From assembly GCA_945892755.1 (NCBI GenBank), contig CAMDDO010000004.1:67099-116542 (forward strand): 49,444 bases of DNA, given 5' to 3'. This document shows positions 37,596 to 45,225 of the stretch, in pieces (position 1 is the stretch's first letter; every line of letters starts with the position of its first letter). A model generated the notes under the pieces. It was not told the DNA's origin, did not search any database, and was given only the letters and a program-made list of their open reading frames with translations. The DNA comes from Rhizobium sp. Q54. GTDB taxonomy: Bacteria; Pseudomonadota; Alphaproteobacteria; UBA828. The position numbers and the translations under genes were made by a program.

Positions 37596-39155
37596 CTATT
37601 TCTTCTTCCAGTTGCCGCTCTTTTCGACCGCGTCGGCGGCTTGCAGCACGGTCAAATCGTCGAACTGGCGCCCGACCAGCATGAGCCCGATCGGCAGATC
37701 GTGCTCGACGCCGCACGGCACGCTGATCGCGGGATGGCCGGTGATGTTGAACGGGCAGGTGTTGGCGATCATGTCGAGCGACTTCGCCATGTCGTCCTCG
37801 ATCGAGGGCCGCGGCGGCAACAGCGCCGGCGTCACGAACGGAATGGTCGGCAGCGCGATCAGGTCGCAGTCGGCCAAGATCGCGTCATAGGCCGCGTTCA
37901 ACAGATGGCGCTGGTTCTGCGCCTTGGCGTAATAGCGGCCGTGATAGCGCCGGTGCATGTATTCGCCGAGCAGCAGCACGGTCTTGGCCTGGACCGGCAG
38001 ATCGCTCGCGCGCGAATCGAAGCCGCGCGCCATCGCCTCTTGCAGGCGCGTGTTGTAGAAGCCCGTCCAATTGGTGCCCTGATTGTAGCCCTTGATCATG
38101 AATTCGCAGGCGCCGAACACGCCGATCGCGTTCCACAAATGCGAGCCGTCATAGTGCATCGGCGCGGAGACCTCGACGAGCTTGGCGCCGGCCTTCTCGA
38201 GCGCCTTCAACGCCGCCTTGCACTTGCGGTCGACCACCTCGTCCGAGCCGGGGAAGCCGAGCTCGGGCCAGCGCTTCTGGCCGAAGCCTTCCTTCAAGAC
38301 GCCGATCTTGAGCCCCTTGACGCCCTTGCCGATGGCGGGGCGGTAATCCTTGACATAGTCCTCGGGAATGACGCCGCGCTGGCGCGGGTCCAGCGGGTCG
38401 GGCCCGGCGATCGCGGTCAAGAGCTTCGCGGTGTTCTCAACCGTGTCGCACATGGGTCCCAGATGATCGATCGTCATCTCGATCATCACCGCGCCGGTAT
38501 AGGGCACGAGCCCGAACGACGGCTTCAAGCCGACAATGCCGCAGCGCGAGGCGGGCAGGCGGATCGAGCCGGCCTGATCGCCGCCGAGCGTCATCTTGAC
38601 GTCGCCGGCCGCGACCACCGCGCCCGAGCCGCCCGACGAGCCGCCCGGCGAGTGCGTGGGCTTGCGTGGGTTCCTGATCGGCCCCAAGGCCGAGGTGTGG
38701 CCGCCGCCCGAGAACGAGCAATCCTCGGTCGAGGTCTTGCCCACAATGGTGCCGCCGGCATCGAGAATGCGCGTCACCACGGTCGCGTCGATATCGGGAA
38801 TAAAGCCTTCGAGCACGCGCGTGCCGTTCATCAGGGGAACGCCGGCGACGCAGATCGGGTCCTTAATGCCGATGTCGTAGCCCTTGAGGATGCCCTTGGG
38901 CGCCCCTTCGATGCGGCAGCGCCAATACCAGCCATTATAGGGGTTCTCTTCCGCGCTCGGCCGGTAGCCGGGGTCGCGCTTGTATTTGACCGGCGGGCGG
39001 AACTCGGGGATCTCCTCGAGCCGGCGGTAGGACGCCATCGGGCCCTGCATCAGGCCGCGATAGGAGGCGGCCTCGGCCTCGCTCATCTCGATACCGAAGC
39101 CCTCGGCCAGCTCCAGAACTTCGCGCACGCTCGGCAGCTCGGCGCCATGAGCCAT
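37596..39155 (-). CDS. Amidase signature family enzyme
   Basis: A 519-residue cytoplasmic amidase. The start is the ATG at 39155 (MAHGAELPSVREVLELA), preceded on the minus strand by CGGGGGAACAATC; a longer frame to 39383 lacks similarity. Ser-cisSer-Lys catalytic elements are visible: Lys in GGTIVGKTSTEDCSF, Ser in SPGGSSGGSGAVVAAGDVK, and the nucleophile Ser in LGGDQAGSIRLPASRCGI. Family enzymes hydrolyse amides, including those made by nitrile hydratases, or aryl amides. Linked to the monooxygenase by position (98 bases after the beta-subunit gene), but the pathway link is not obvious. Confidence 0.9.
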   Translation of the reverse strand: MAHGAELPSVREVLELAEGFGIEMSEAEAASYRGLMQGPMASYRRLEEIPEFRPPVKYKRDPGYRPSAEENPYNGWYWRCRIEGAPKGILKGYDIGIKDPICVAGVPLMNGTRVLEGFIPDIDATVVTRILDAGGTIVGKTSTEDCSFSGGGHTSALGPIRNPRKPTHSPGGSSGGSGAVVAAGDVKMTLGGDQAGSIRLPASRCGIVGLKPSFGLVPYTGAVMIEMTIDHLGPMCDTVENTAKLLTAIAGPDPLDPRQRGVIPEDYVKDYRPAIGKGVKGLKIGVLKEGFGQKRWPELGFPGSDEVVDRKCKAALKALEKAGAKLVEVSAPMHYDGSHLWNAIGVFGACEFMIKGYNQGTNWTGFYNTRLQEAMARGFDSRASDLPVQAKTVLLLGEYMHRRYHGRYYAKAQNQRHLLNAAYDAILADCDLIALPTIPFVTPALLPPRPSIEDDMAKSLDMIANTCPFNITGHPAISVPCGVEHDLPIGLMLVGRQFDDLTVLQAADAVEKSGNWKKK

Positions 39156-39253
39156 GATTGTTCCCCCGTTTGAGTGTTGCCCTGAAGTCAGCTTGCGGCG
39201 CGGCCCTCGGGCGGTCAAGCCGGGGGCGGCAGGCGCTTGGCCTTGCCGCCGGC

Positions 39254-40255
39254 TCAGGCCGCGAAGCCGAGCCCGGTGCGGAATTTGGCGGCCTCCGCCT
39301 TGGCGGCGTCGGCCAGTGCGCCGCCCTCGGGGCCGAGCGCGCCGCAAAAAGCCTCGATCGCCCGATCGCCGAGCGGCCGCCATTTGTCGAGCCAGGCTTG
39401 CATCACCGCGCGATTGTCGCTCTCGGTATTCTTGACGGCGTACTCGACCAGCGCCGCGGTCCAGCGGCGCGCGCGCGCGCTGTCAGTCATTTGCGCATCG
39501 AGCAGCAAGGCGCTCAGCGTGTCGCCATTGCGCCGACACAGCTTGGCCAACTGACGCAGCAGCGCCTCGTCGAGCGCGGGCTTCGCGACCAGATTGAGCG
39601 CGGTGAACTGCTCCGCCCAATCCCACGCGACCAGCGTTCTCTCCATCAATTCGCGGAAACCCTGCCAGGCCGGGTCTTGCTCCCAGCGCCGCCGCTCGTC
39701 GCGGTCGAAGCCGGCATCGGCATGGGTCTCCTTCAGCTCGGCGGTCCGATAGGCGATGCGCGAGACCCAGCGAAGTTGATCGGCCGATTGGAAGATGAAG
39801 CAATTCTCGATCGTGCTCGATGGCGCCATGGTGACCAGATAGGCCGAGGCCATTTGCACCGCGTGCACGACGAAGCGCGCGGGCGTATAGAAGCGCGCGA
39901 GCAGGCCGACCGATTCAGGCGCGAGGCCGAGATCGTGTTGGTTGCGACTGTGATCGTCGAGCAGGGCGTCGACGAATGATTCCTGGCCATCTTGAATCAT
40001 GTTGTAGGTGCGGTAGACGAGCTGGTCGGGGTCGCGGAAGCCGTCCCAATCGGCGTGCTTCAGCGGGCTCTGATTGCGGTATTTGAGATACCATTGCGTC
40101 ATCGGCACGCCCTGGCCCATCGCCCATGGCGCCTTCGGGTCGTCCGTGCTCCACAACATGTTGGTCGAGACGATCTCGTACTCGGTCGGCCGGCGCTTGT
40201 TGCGAACCAAATGGCTCCAGGTCTTGAGCGGCTTCGAGAGATCGTCCGTGGTCAT
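39254..40255 (-). CDS. Toluene/alkene monooxygenase beta subunit (TmoE-like)
   Basis: A 333-residue protein of the bacterial multicomponent monooxygenase hydroxylase beta family. Start at ATG 40255 (MTTDDLSKPLKTWSHL). Recognisable family stretches: PTEYEIVSTNMLWSTDD, PMTQWYLKYRNQSPLKHADW with FRDPDQLVYRTYN, and the later DAGFDRDERRRWEQDPAWQG with ETLVAWDWAEQF-like (RTLVAWDWAEQFTALNLVAK). It packs against the alpha subunit as a structural half without its own diiron site. It is separated from the effector gene by a 232-base gap that holds a repeat element, unusual for this normally compact operon. Confidence 0.9.
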   Translation of the reverse strand: MTTDDLSKPLKTWSHLVRNKRRPTEYEIVSTNMLWSTDDPKAPWAMGQGVPMTQWYLKYRNQSPLKHADWDGFRDPDQLVYRTYNMIQDGQESFVDALLDDHSRNQHDLGLAPESVGLLARFYTPARFVVHAVQMASAYLVTMAPSSTIENCFIFQSADQLRWVSRIAYRTAELKETHADAGFDRDERRRWEQDPAWQGFRELMERTLVAWDWAEQFTALNLVAKPALDEALLRQLAKLCRRNGDTLSALLLDAQMTDSARARRWTAALVEYAVKNTESDNRAVMQAWLDKWRPLGDRAIEAFCGALGPEGGALADAAKAEAAKFRTGLGFAA

Positions 40256-40316
40256 CGTGGTCCCCGTAAAGACGGCGCGGCGCGCGCGCTCAAAGGTCCT
40301 AACCAAACGCTCGGCA

Positions 40317-40464
40317 CCCCTCACCCGCTTCCCTCGGGTCTTCGCCCGAGGGTCGCCGCCCTCTCCCACAAGGGGAGAGGGCTATAAGGCGCCGCCGGCT
40401 TGTGCCCCTCTCCCCCTGCGGGAGAGGGAGGGGCCCGCTCCGAAGCGGCGGGAGGGTGAGGGGG
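40317..40464. repeat. 148-base palindromic element inside the monooxygenase cluster
   Basis: Ends are perfect 10-bp inverted repeats CCCCTCACCC (40317-40326) and GGGTGAGGGG (40455-40464). Inside are three perfect hairpins: CCCTCGGG(TCTTCG)CCCGAGGG at 40331-40352, CCCTCTCCC/GGGAGAGGG at 40359-40381 and the same pair at 40406-40428. No open frame of its own. Looks like a non-autonomous, MITE-like or REP-like dispersed element. Confidence 0.75.
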
Positions 40465-40487
40465 ATCGAAGCGACAAACTCCAACTC

Positions 40488-40799
40488 CTAGAGGTCGAGC
40501 TTGAGGTACCACCTCATATAGTTTTCGTCGGTCTCGATCTGGCCGGAAAAACCGGTCAGGTTGACTTCGAGCTCCTGCATGCGAAAGGGCCGGCCGAGAA
40601 TTTCTTCCATGGTCTTGCGTCGAATGATCAGGCCGCCCTCGGCTTCGACGCGAACGTAGGTGCGGTGGTCCTCGATCACGACTTGCTTCTCGGGATTGTC
40701 TTCCTGGATTGCCTCGCATGCGGCGACGGCGATTTCGCCGCCGCGCAGGAGCGGCCCCGCCATGTTCTTCGATCGCGTCGCCGGCTTGCTGGCGGTCAT
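40488..40799 (-). CDS. Monooxygenase effector (MmoB/DmpM/TmoD-like) protein
   Basis: A 103-residue regulatory component of a multicomponent monooxygenase. Start ATG 40799 (MTASKPATRSKNMAGPLLRG). Family features: GEIAVAACEAIQEDNPEKQV, EDHRTYVRVEAEGGLIIRRK, and the EEILGRPFRMQELEVNLTGF motif followed by SGQIETDENYMRWYL. It binds the hydroxylase near the diiron centre and tunes substrate turnover. The usual ferredoxin gene between gamma subunit and effector is absent. Confidence 0.92.
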   Translation of the reverse strand: MTASKPATRSKNMAGPLLRGGEIAVAACEAIQEDNPEKQVVIEDHRTYVRVEAEGGLIIRRKTMEEILGRPFRMQELEVNLTGFSGQIETDENYMRWYLKLDL

Positions 40800-40820
40800 G
40801 GCGGAACTCCCCGAGCCTAG

Positions 40821-40934
40821 TGGTCCGATCCAGACGCTTGGTTCCCAAGCGTCTGGTGAATCGGACCACCAGATCAATGGGCTGGTGGTGCGATTCAGCT
40901 AAATGATGGGCAGCATCATTTAGCATCGCACCAC
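40821..40934. repeat. Two long tandem hairpins at the place of the missing ferredoxin gene
   Basis: Hairpin 1 at 40821-40868: TGGTCCGAT, CCAGACGCTTGG(TTC)CCAAGCGTCTGG, ATCGGACCA, with a small bulge. Hairpin 2 at 40885-40934: GTGGTGCGAT...GCTAAATGATG, loop GGCAG, CATCATTTAGC ATCGCACCAC. They fill nearly all of the 142 bases between the gamma-subunit and effector genes. Likely repeat-element insertions or scars. Confidence 0.7.
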
Positions 40935-40941
40935 GAGCAGG

Positions 40942-41208
40942 CTATTCGACATAAACGTCGACGCATTCGAAGTGCGTGAAGCCGGCGGCCGCGACCGTCA
41001 TCGCGCGCGGCAGGGCAATGCCGCTGTCGTCGTCGGTCGTGCGCCTGACGCGGAGCGGCTTCGACGGATCGGGATGCGTCGTCTGATAGCCGACCGCCGG
41101 CGCCGCGCAGGCCGCCGCGACCTGGTCCATGGTAAATTTCGCGTCGACATCGATGACGCGCGTATGCGCGTCGAACTGCAAACGCGAGAGCAGCGCGACC
41201 GATGCCAT
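40942..41208 (-). CDS. Toluene/alkene monooxygenase gamma subunit (TmoB-like)
   Basis: An 88-residue ubiquitin-fold small subunit. Start at ATG 41208 (MASVALLSRLQFDAHTRVID), four bases after the alpha-subunit stop. Similarity to TmoB is clear in the order strand-helix-strand: KFTMDQVAAACAAPAVGYQT, PLRVRRTTDDD, ALPRAMTVAAAGFTHFECVD and end VYVE. Binds the hydroxylase and helps build the (alpha-beta-gamma)2 dimer. Confidence 0.9.
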   Translation of the reverse strand: MASVALLSRLQFDAHTRVIDVDAKFTMDQVAAACAAPAVGYQTTHPDPSKPLRVRRTTDDDSGIALPRAMTVAAAGFTHFECVDVYVE

Positions 41209-41212
41209 GGCG

Positions 41213-42718
41213 CTATTCCGCCGCCTCGGTGCCGGGCCGATCATAGCCCTTGACCCAATCATAGCCATGAGCGTCGCGGCCGCCTTCGCTGACCACGCCC
41301 GAGCCCATATAGCGGAGGATGTTTTCGGCGGTCGGCGGGTTGATCTCGCCGTTGTACAGGCGATCGACGATGGTGTTCCAGTCCTTGTAGCGCTTCGGTT
41401 CGGTATCGAAGACCCAGCGGCAGACCGGCGTGCAGAAATTATAGCGGCGGCCTTCATGTTCGCGCTGATAGATGCGCGCCTTCCACTGGGTGCCGCCTTT
41501 GTTCGAAATCGGGATCTGGCACATGTTGCAGATCGCGGGCATGCCGACGGCCTCGGTCTTTTCGGGACGGCCGTTGCGCAGATTGTCGATGATGACGTCC
41601 CAATATTTGCCGTGCGTGGCGTTCCAGCCGGGATATTTCTGCTCGAGCCAGTCGCGCTCGTCCGGGCCGAGCCCGCCGGTCGGGTTCCACCAGACCGTGT
41701 TGCGCCACGACCAGATGCCGGCTTGCTGGCAGTGATGATGGGTCTCGATGTCGTCGAGGAACTGCTCCCAATACCAGGGGCGTTGCAGGCCGACATCAAG
41801 CAATTGGCGCTCGAACTGGGTGATGACGAACTCGTGCATGTATTCCTTGAACGAGCGGTCGCGCTTTTCGAGCGGGAACCAGTAATCCATCGGAATCCCG
41901 GTCAGAAGCGCGAAGACGCGCCAGATGCGCCAGAACGCGACATCGATGGCTTGCTGTGCCTCGGCCTTCTTGCCATTCCTGATCATGATCTCGATCACCG
42001 GCGTGCCGATCTGGGCGTGGCGCGCCTCGTCGGATTGGATGCTGGTGATCAGATTGGCAAAGGTGAAATCGCCCATGTTCGCGGCATCGGCCGAGAGCCC
42101 GATCATCTGGACATTGGTCAGGCCGGTCTCGAACGCGAAATTGAGCATGAGCGAGGTGGTCATCGCGTCGCGCGTCATCATCACGTCGTCGAGCGCGTGG
42201 CGGCCGGCGAGCGTCGCCCAGTTGCGCGTGTGATGCGCCTCGTGGGCCCAGTCGAACTGGCGATCGAGCGTGACCAGCTGGTGCGGGAAATAGAGCTGGA
42301 TCTGGCCATGACGCAGCTCGTCCAACATGCCGAAGGTCGCCATGTTGCGCATGGAGGGCGCCTTGGAAAAGCGCGTCATGCGCGCATCCGACTGGCAGGC
42401 GGCGTATTCCGAGAGCGCGATCGCGCCGTAATGCATCTTCAGGAGGCTTAAATAGGCCGGGTCGGCGTTCTCGTAATATTGCGAGCGCATGAGCGCGGCC
42501 TTGACCGAATAGGCCCCGGCATCCTTCTCGCGCTGCACGTTGACGTATTCGCGGTAGGAGACCTTGTAGGGCTCATCGAAGGTCTCCCACTCCGCGGTCG
42601 GGATGCCATAGGGGTCGCTTTGATCGGGCGGAAACAGCTCGCTCTCGGCGACGTAGCTCGGCGTCCAATTGGTCGAGCGCGCGATGTCGTACCAGCGAGA
42701 CCGATCGAGCAGCGCCAT
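41213..42718 (-). CDS. Toluene/alkene monooxygenase alpha subunit, diiron hydroxylase (TmoA-like)
   Basis: A 501-residue catalytic subunit, the same size as TmoA of toluene 4-monooxygenase. The diiron ligands fall at the same numbers as in TmoA: Glu104 (IALSEYA), Glu134 and His137 (MLDELRHGQ), Glu197 (NFAFETG), Glu231 and His234 (QSDEARHAQ). Active-site Thr201 and Gln228 are also present. Pocket positions 103 (Ser), 176 (Leu) and 205 (Met) differ from the Gly, Phe and Phe I recall for TmoA, suggesting a different substrate. Start ATG at 42718. First gene of the minus-strand cluster; needs a Rieske ferredoxin and reductase not found here. Substrates in the family are toluene, benzene, isoprene and short alkenes. 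Confidence 0.94.
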   Translation of the reverse strand: MALLDRSRWYDIARSTNWTPSYVAESELFPPDQSDPYGIPTAEWETFDEPYKVSYREYVNVQREKDAGAYSVKAALMRSQYYENADPAYLSLLKMHYGAIALSEYAACQSDARMTRFSKAPSMRNMATFGMLDELRHGQIQLYFPHQLVTLDRQFDWAHEAHHTRNWATLAGRHALDDVMMTRDAMTTSLMLNFAFETGLTNVQMIGLSADAANMGDFTFANLITSIQSDEARHAQIGTPVIEIMIRNGKKAEAQQAIDVAFWRIWRVFALLTGIPMDYWFPLEKRDRSFKEYMHEFVITQFERQLLDVGLQRPWYWEQFLDDIETHHHCQQAGIWSWRNTVWWNPTGGLGPDERDWLEQKYPGWNATHGKYWDVIIDNLRNGRPEKTEAVGMPAICNMCQIPISNKGGTQWKARIYQREHEGRRYNFCTPVCRWVFDTEPKRYKDWNTIVDRLYNGEINPPTAENILRYMGSGVVSEGGRDAHGYDWVKGYDRPGTEAAE

Positions 42719-42911
42719 GGCGGGCCTCCCGTGCGTGAAAACCGCGCTCAAGCTTGAAGGGCGTCACCCCAGCGGTCAAGCCGCAGGGCGCCAGGTGTTA
42801 ACCGAATTCCTTGAGAGAGCGGCAAGTTTTTGGCGCCACCTTGATCGAGGCAAGGGCCACCAGGCGGGGCCCTAGGGGCCCGGGGGCCCAGCCCGACCAG
42901 AGGAGGCCAGC

Positions 42912-43352
42912 ATGGCGCTCGCGAAGACTCTTAGCATGCTAATTAGCGCCGCGATGGCGATCGGTCTGGCCTTTGTCGGCACGGTGCAGGCGGCCGATTT
43001 GACGGTCACGGTGCGCCATTTGCGCAGCACCCAGGGCGTCGTTTCGCTCGCGCTCTACAACTCGGCCCATGGCTTCCTCGAGGACGGCGCCGAGGTGCGC
43101 GCGATCGACGTGACGCCGTCCGGGACCGAGACGCCGGTGACCTTCAAGGACCTGCCGCCCGGCATTTATGCGATCGCCGCGTTCCATGACGAGAACGCCT
43201 CGGGCGAGTTCGACACCAACTTCCTCGGCATGCCGGAGGAAGGCTATGGCTTCTCGAACGGCGCCAAGGCGGTGCTCGGCCCGCCGGACTTCGACGACGC
43301 CGCCGTGCCGGTCGAGGCCCAGGCCGCGACCGAGCTCGAGATGAGCTATTAG
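42912..43352 (+). CDS. Exported DUF2141 protein, copy 1
   Basis: A 146-residue exported protein. Signal peptide at residues 1-27 (SMLISAAMAIGLAFVGTVQA, cleavage AQA-like VQA-AD). The mature part is a DUF2141 beta-sandwich: ADLTVTVRHLRSTQGVVSLA, VTFKDLPPGIYAIAAFHDEN, GEFDTNFLGMPEEGYGFSNG and AVPVEA. The conserved HDEN and DTNFLG region is acidic and may bind Ca. Function unknown. The start follows AGAGGAGGCCAGC. It is divergent from the monooxygenase cluster. A near-identical-fold neighbour lies at 43616, a tandem duplication. Confidence 0.9.
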   Translation: MALAKTLSMLISAAMAIGLAFVGTVQAADLTVTVRHLRSTQGVVSLALYNSAHGFLEDGAEVRAIDVTPSGTETPVTFKDLPPGIYAIAAFHDENASGEFDTNFLGMPEEGYGFSNGAKAVLGPPDFDDAAVPVEAQAATELEMSY

Positions 43353-43615
43353 CTGTAGCCGCGTCGTCTCGAAGCGGAATAGCGACCGGCCAGACTGCCG
43401 AGAAATCCTGAACGAATCCCTTTTTTTGCCGCGCGATCACGGCATGGCAGGGATGCGCGCCGCCGTGTCGATTGTCACTGGCGCGGCGAATCGCGCGCGG
43501 GTACAAGCAGCCCGCGTGCCGGCTCGTCGACGGGCCTGCCCCTGCCGAGCGCACGCGAAAGCCGGGCTGCTCGAGCATCATCCATCAGCGCCACAAGAGG
43601 CCACGGAAAATAGCG

Positions 43616-44047
43616 ATGAAACTGTTCTCGACGCTCGCGTTCGCGGGCGCGCTTTGCGCGCTCGGCTTGGGTGCCGCGGCCGAAGCCGCCGACCTGACCG
43701 TGACCGTGCGCCAAGTGCGCAGCACCCAGGGCATCATCGCGATTTCGGTGTTCGATTCCGCGCAGACCTTCCTCGGCTATCACCGCGAGATCGTCGCGCG
43801 CGACGTGGTCGCGAACCAGGGCGACATGCCGATCGTGTTCAAGGGCCTGCCGCCCGGCGAATACGCCGTGGTGGCCTATCACGACGAAAACAATTCGGGC
43901 GACATCGACACCAATTTCCTCGGCATCCCGACCGAGGGTTTCGGCTTCTCGAACGGCGCCAAGGCGTTCCTCGGGCCCCCCGAATTCAAGGACGCCGCCG
44001 TGCCGGTCGAGACCACGGCCGAGACCGCGCTCGATCTGAGCTATTAG
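43616..44047 (+). CDS. Exported DUF2141 protein, copy 2
   Basis: A 143-residue paralogue of the gene at 42912. Signal peptide LFSTLAFAGALCALGLGAAA with cleavage AEA-AD. Shared core: ADLTVTVRQVRSTQGIIAIS, VFKGLPPGEYAVVAYHDENN, DTNFLGIPTEGFGFSNGAKA with FLGPPEFKDAAVPVE. ATG 43616 chosen because the signal peptide begins here; the frame is open upstream without sense. Both copies end with the sequence gagctattag or ctgagctattag after the coding end, supporting a duplication of the whole unit. Confidence 0.9.
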   Translation: MKLFSTLAFAGALCALGLGAAAEAADLTVTVRQVRSTQGIIAISVFDSAQTFLGYHREIVARDVVANQGDMPIVFKGLPPGEYAVVAYHDENNSGDIDTNFLGIPTEGFGFSNGAKAFLGPPEFKDAAVPVETTAETALDLSY

Positions 44048-44059
44048 CCCGAGCTATTA

Positions 44060-44082
44060 GCGCGGCGCCGGCCTCGCCGCGC
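44060..44082 (+). terminator. Hairpin after the DUF2141 pair
   Basis: GCGCGGCG, loop CCGGCCT, CGCCGCGC, 12 bases after the stop. No T-tract, so factor-independent termination is uncertain. Confidence 0.45.
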
Positions 44083-44195
44083 GTCTGTCACAACACGACC
44101 CGAGCGCGTTTTCTATAATCGCCGGCGTGGCCCGCGCGGGCCGCGCGACGGCGTGTCGTCGCGCCATGCGGGCCGCCCAAAAGGGAGGGCGTGTC

Positions 44196-44768
44196 ATGGC
44201 GGAAAAGCCGCGTCTCAGTTCGAGCGAGCTGCGCGATCGGCTCGCGCGCTACAACATCGACCGCGCCAAGCATCCGCTCGTCGTGGTCGGCATCAGGGGC
44301 TATTACAAGAATTCGATGGGCGCGCCCGGCGTGAACGACCGGGGCCTCTATGACGACGCGCTGTTCATCGACAGCCCGCAGGCGACGGTCGCCTTCAACG
44401 GCAATACCGACCCCTCGGCCTATCGCAAGGGCAAGGGCAAAGGCGCGACCAAGGGCATGGCCTCGCTCAACCCGGGCGCCTGGTTCGTGCACAAATTCGA
44501 CCTGCATAGCGGCAAATACCTGGCGCTGTGCCAGCGCCTGGGCGACGTGACCGTGACGCGCGACGGCGAGCCGCCCTATCCGGACACCGGCATGTTCGGC
44601 ATCAACATCCACAAGGGCGGCTATAACGGCACGTCGAGCGAGGGCTGCCAGACCATCGTGCCCGACCAGTGGGACAGCTTCATCGCGCTCGCCCAGGATC
44701 AGGCCAAGCGCTATTTCGCCGACGCGTGGAAGAAGACCGTGATTCCCTATGTGCTGATGGAGGAGTAG
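44196..44768 (+). CDS. Hypothetical protein with L,D-transpeptidase-like catalytic motif
   Basis: A 190-residue protein. ATG 44196 follows AAAAGGGAGGGCGTGTC. No signal peptide is obvious. Near the C-terminus GINIHKGGYNGTSSEGCQTI has the His-(n)-Ser-x-Gly-Cys order of YkuD L,D-transpeptidases. Upstream it has LVVVGIRGYYKNSMGAPGVN, RGLYDDALFIDSPQ and PGAWFVHKFDLHSGKYLALC, a beta-rich fold found in phage-associated and environmental 'hypothetical' proteins. Could be a peptidoglycan-modifying enzyme or an endolysin relative. Confidence in the gene is high, in function moderate. Confidence 0.7.
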   Translation: MAEKPRLSSSELRDRLARYNIDRAKHPLVVVGIRGYYKNSMGAPGVNDRGLYDDALFIDSPQATVAFNGNTDPSAYRKGKGKGATKGMASLNPGAWFVHKFDLHSGKYLALCQRLGDVTVTRDGEPPYPDTGMFGINIHKGGYNGTSSEGCQTIVPDQWDSFIALAQDQAKRYFADAWKKTVIPYVLMEE

Positions 44769-44816
44769 GGGCGGGGTAAAGCTAGTCCTTCACGATGCCG
44801 TGGTCGCGCGCCGCGA

Positions 44817-45155
44817 TCAGACGTAGACCGCGTCACGTAACTGATCGACCAACCGGCGCACCTCGTCGATCCGCCCGGTGCGGATTAGCTCGGCCGGGGT
44901 TTCGCCGCCGAGCAGCTTCTGCGGCGCGAACATCCATTGCCGCGCCTCGCTCGGCTCGTAAAACTCGGAAAGCTGATCGACGATGAATTCAAGCTCGAGC
45001 AGCAGCTTCTCGGTGTTGGCGTGCGGATAGGCGCGGCCCTGGTTCCAGCGCGACACCGTCTCGGGCCGCGTGCCGAGGAGATTCGCCACTTCGACATGGC
45101 GCATCGCGCCCTTGGCGCGGATCGATTCGAGCTTCCTGGCAACCGCGCTGGTCAT
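44817..45155 (-). CDS. Xre-type helix-turn-helix protein with DUF2384 (MbcA/ParS/Xre) C-terminal domain
   Basis: A 112-residue antitoxin-like protein. Helix-turn-helix at about residues 12-45 (HVEVANLLGTRPETVSRWNQ, GRAYPHANTEKLL). The C-terminal half has the DUF2384 signature of MbcA/ParS-type antitoxins: QWMFAPQKLLGGETPAELIR then TGRIDEVRRLVDQL. Such proteins usually pair with a RES-domain toxin, but no RES gene follows here (downstream is 48 bases of gap and then a plus-strand gene end). It is either a solitary regulator or has lost its partner. A good minus-strand promoter precedes it. Confidence 0.85.
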   Translation of the reverse strand: MTSAVARKLESIRAKGAMRHVEVANLLGTRPETVSRWNQGRAYPHANTEKLLLELEFIVDQLSEFYEPSEARQWMFAPQKLLGGETPAELIRTGRIDEVRRLVDQLRDAVYV

Positions 45156-45225
45156 GGCGACACCCTATTTCCGCGTCATGCGTGAACCCCGGCGGGAAGG
45201 TCAGGGATTGCGTTTTGACGCGCGA

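Noticed and set aside
36741-39155. Large plus-strand open frame (36798-39173) over the hydrolase and amidase genes
   Set aside because: It is the antisense shadow of two genes with clear catalytic motifs; its own product is a His/Arg/Val-rich string without domains.
40800-40941. A hidden short tmoC ferredoxin gene
   Set aside because: The gap is 142 bases and almost fully palindromic; no CxH...CxxH Rieske motifs in any frame.
42822-42838. Sigma-54-like promoter TGGCGCC...CTTGC on the minus strand upstream of the monooxygenase alpha gene
   Set aside because: The spacing between GG and GC is two bases too long for a -24/-12 promoter.
44769-44816. Possible 3' remnant of a minus-strand partner toxin after the Xre/DUF2384 gene (tail reading LIAARDHGIVKD)
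   Set aside because: Only about 14 codons remain and no domain can be assigned; could be chance.
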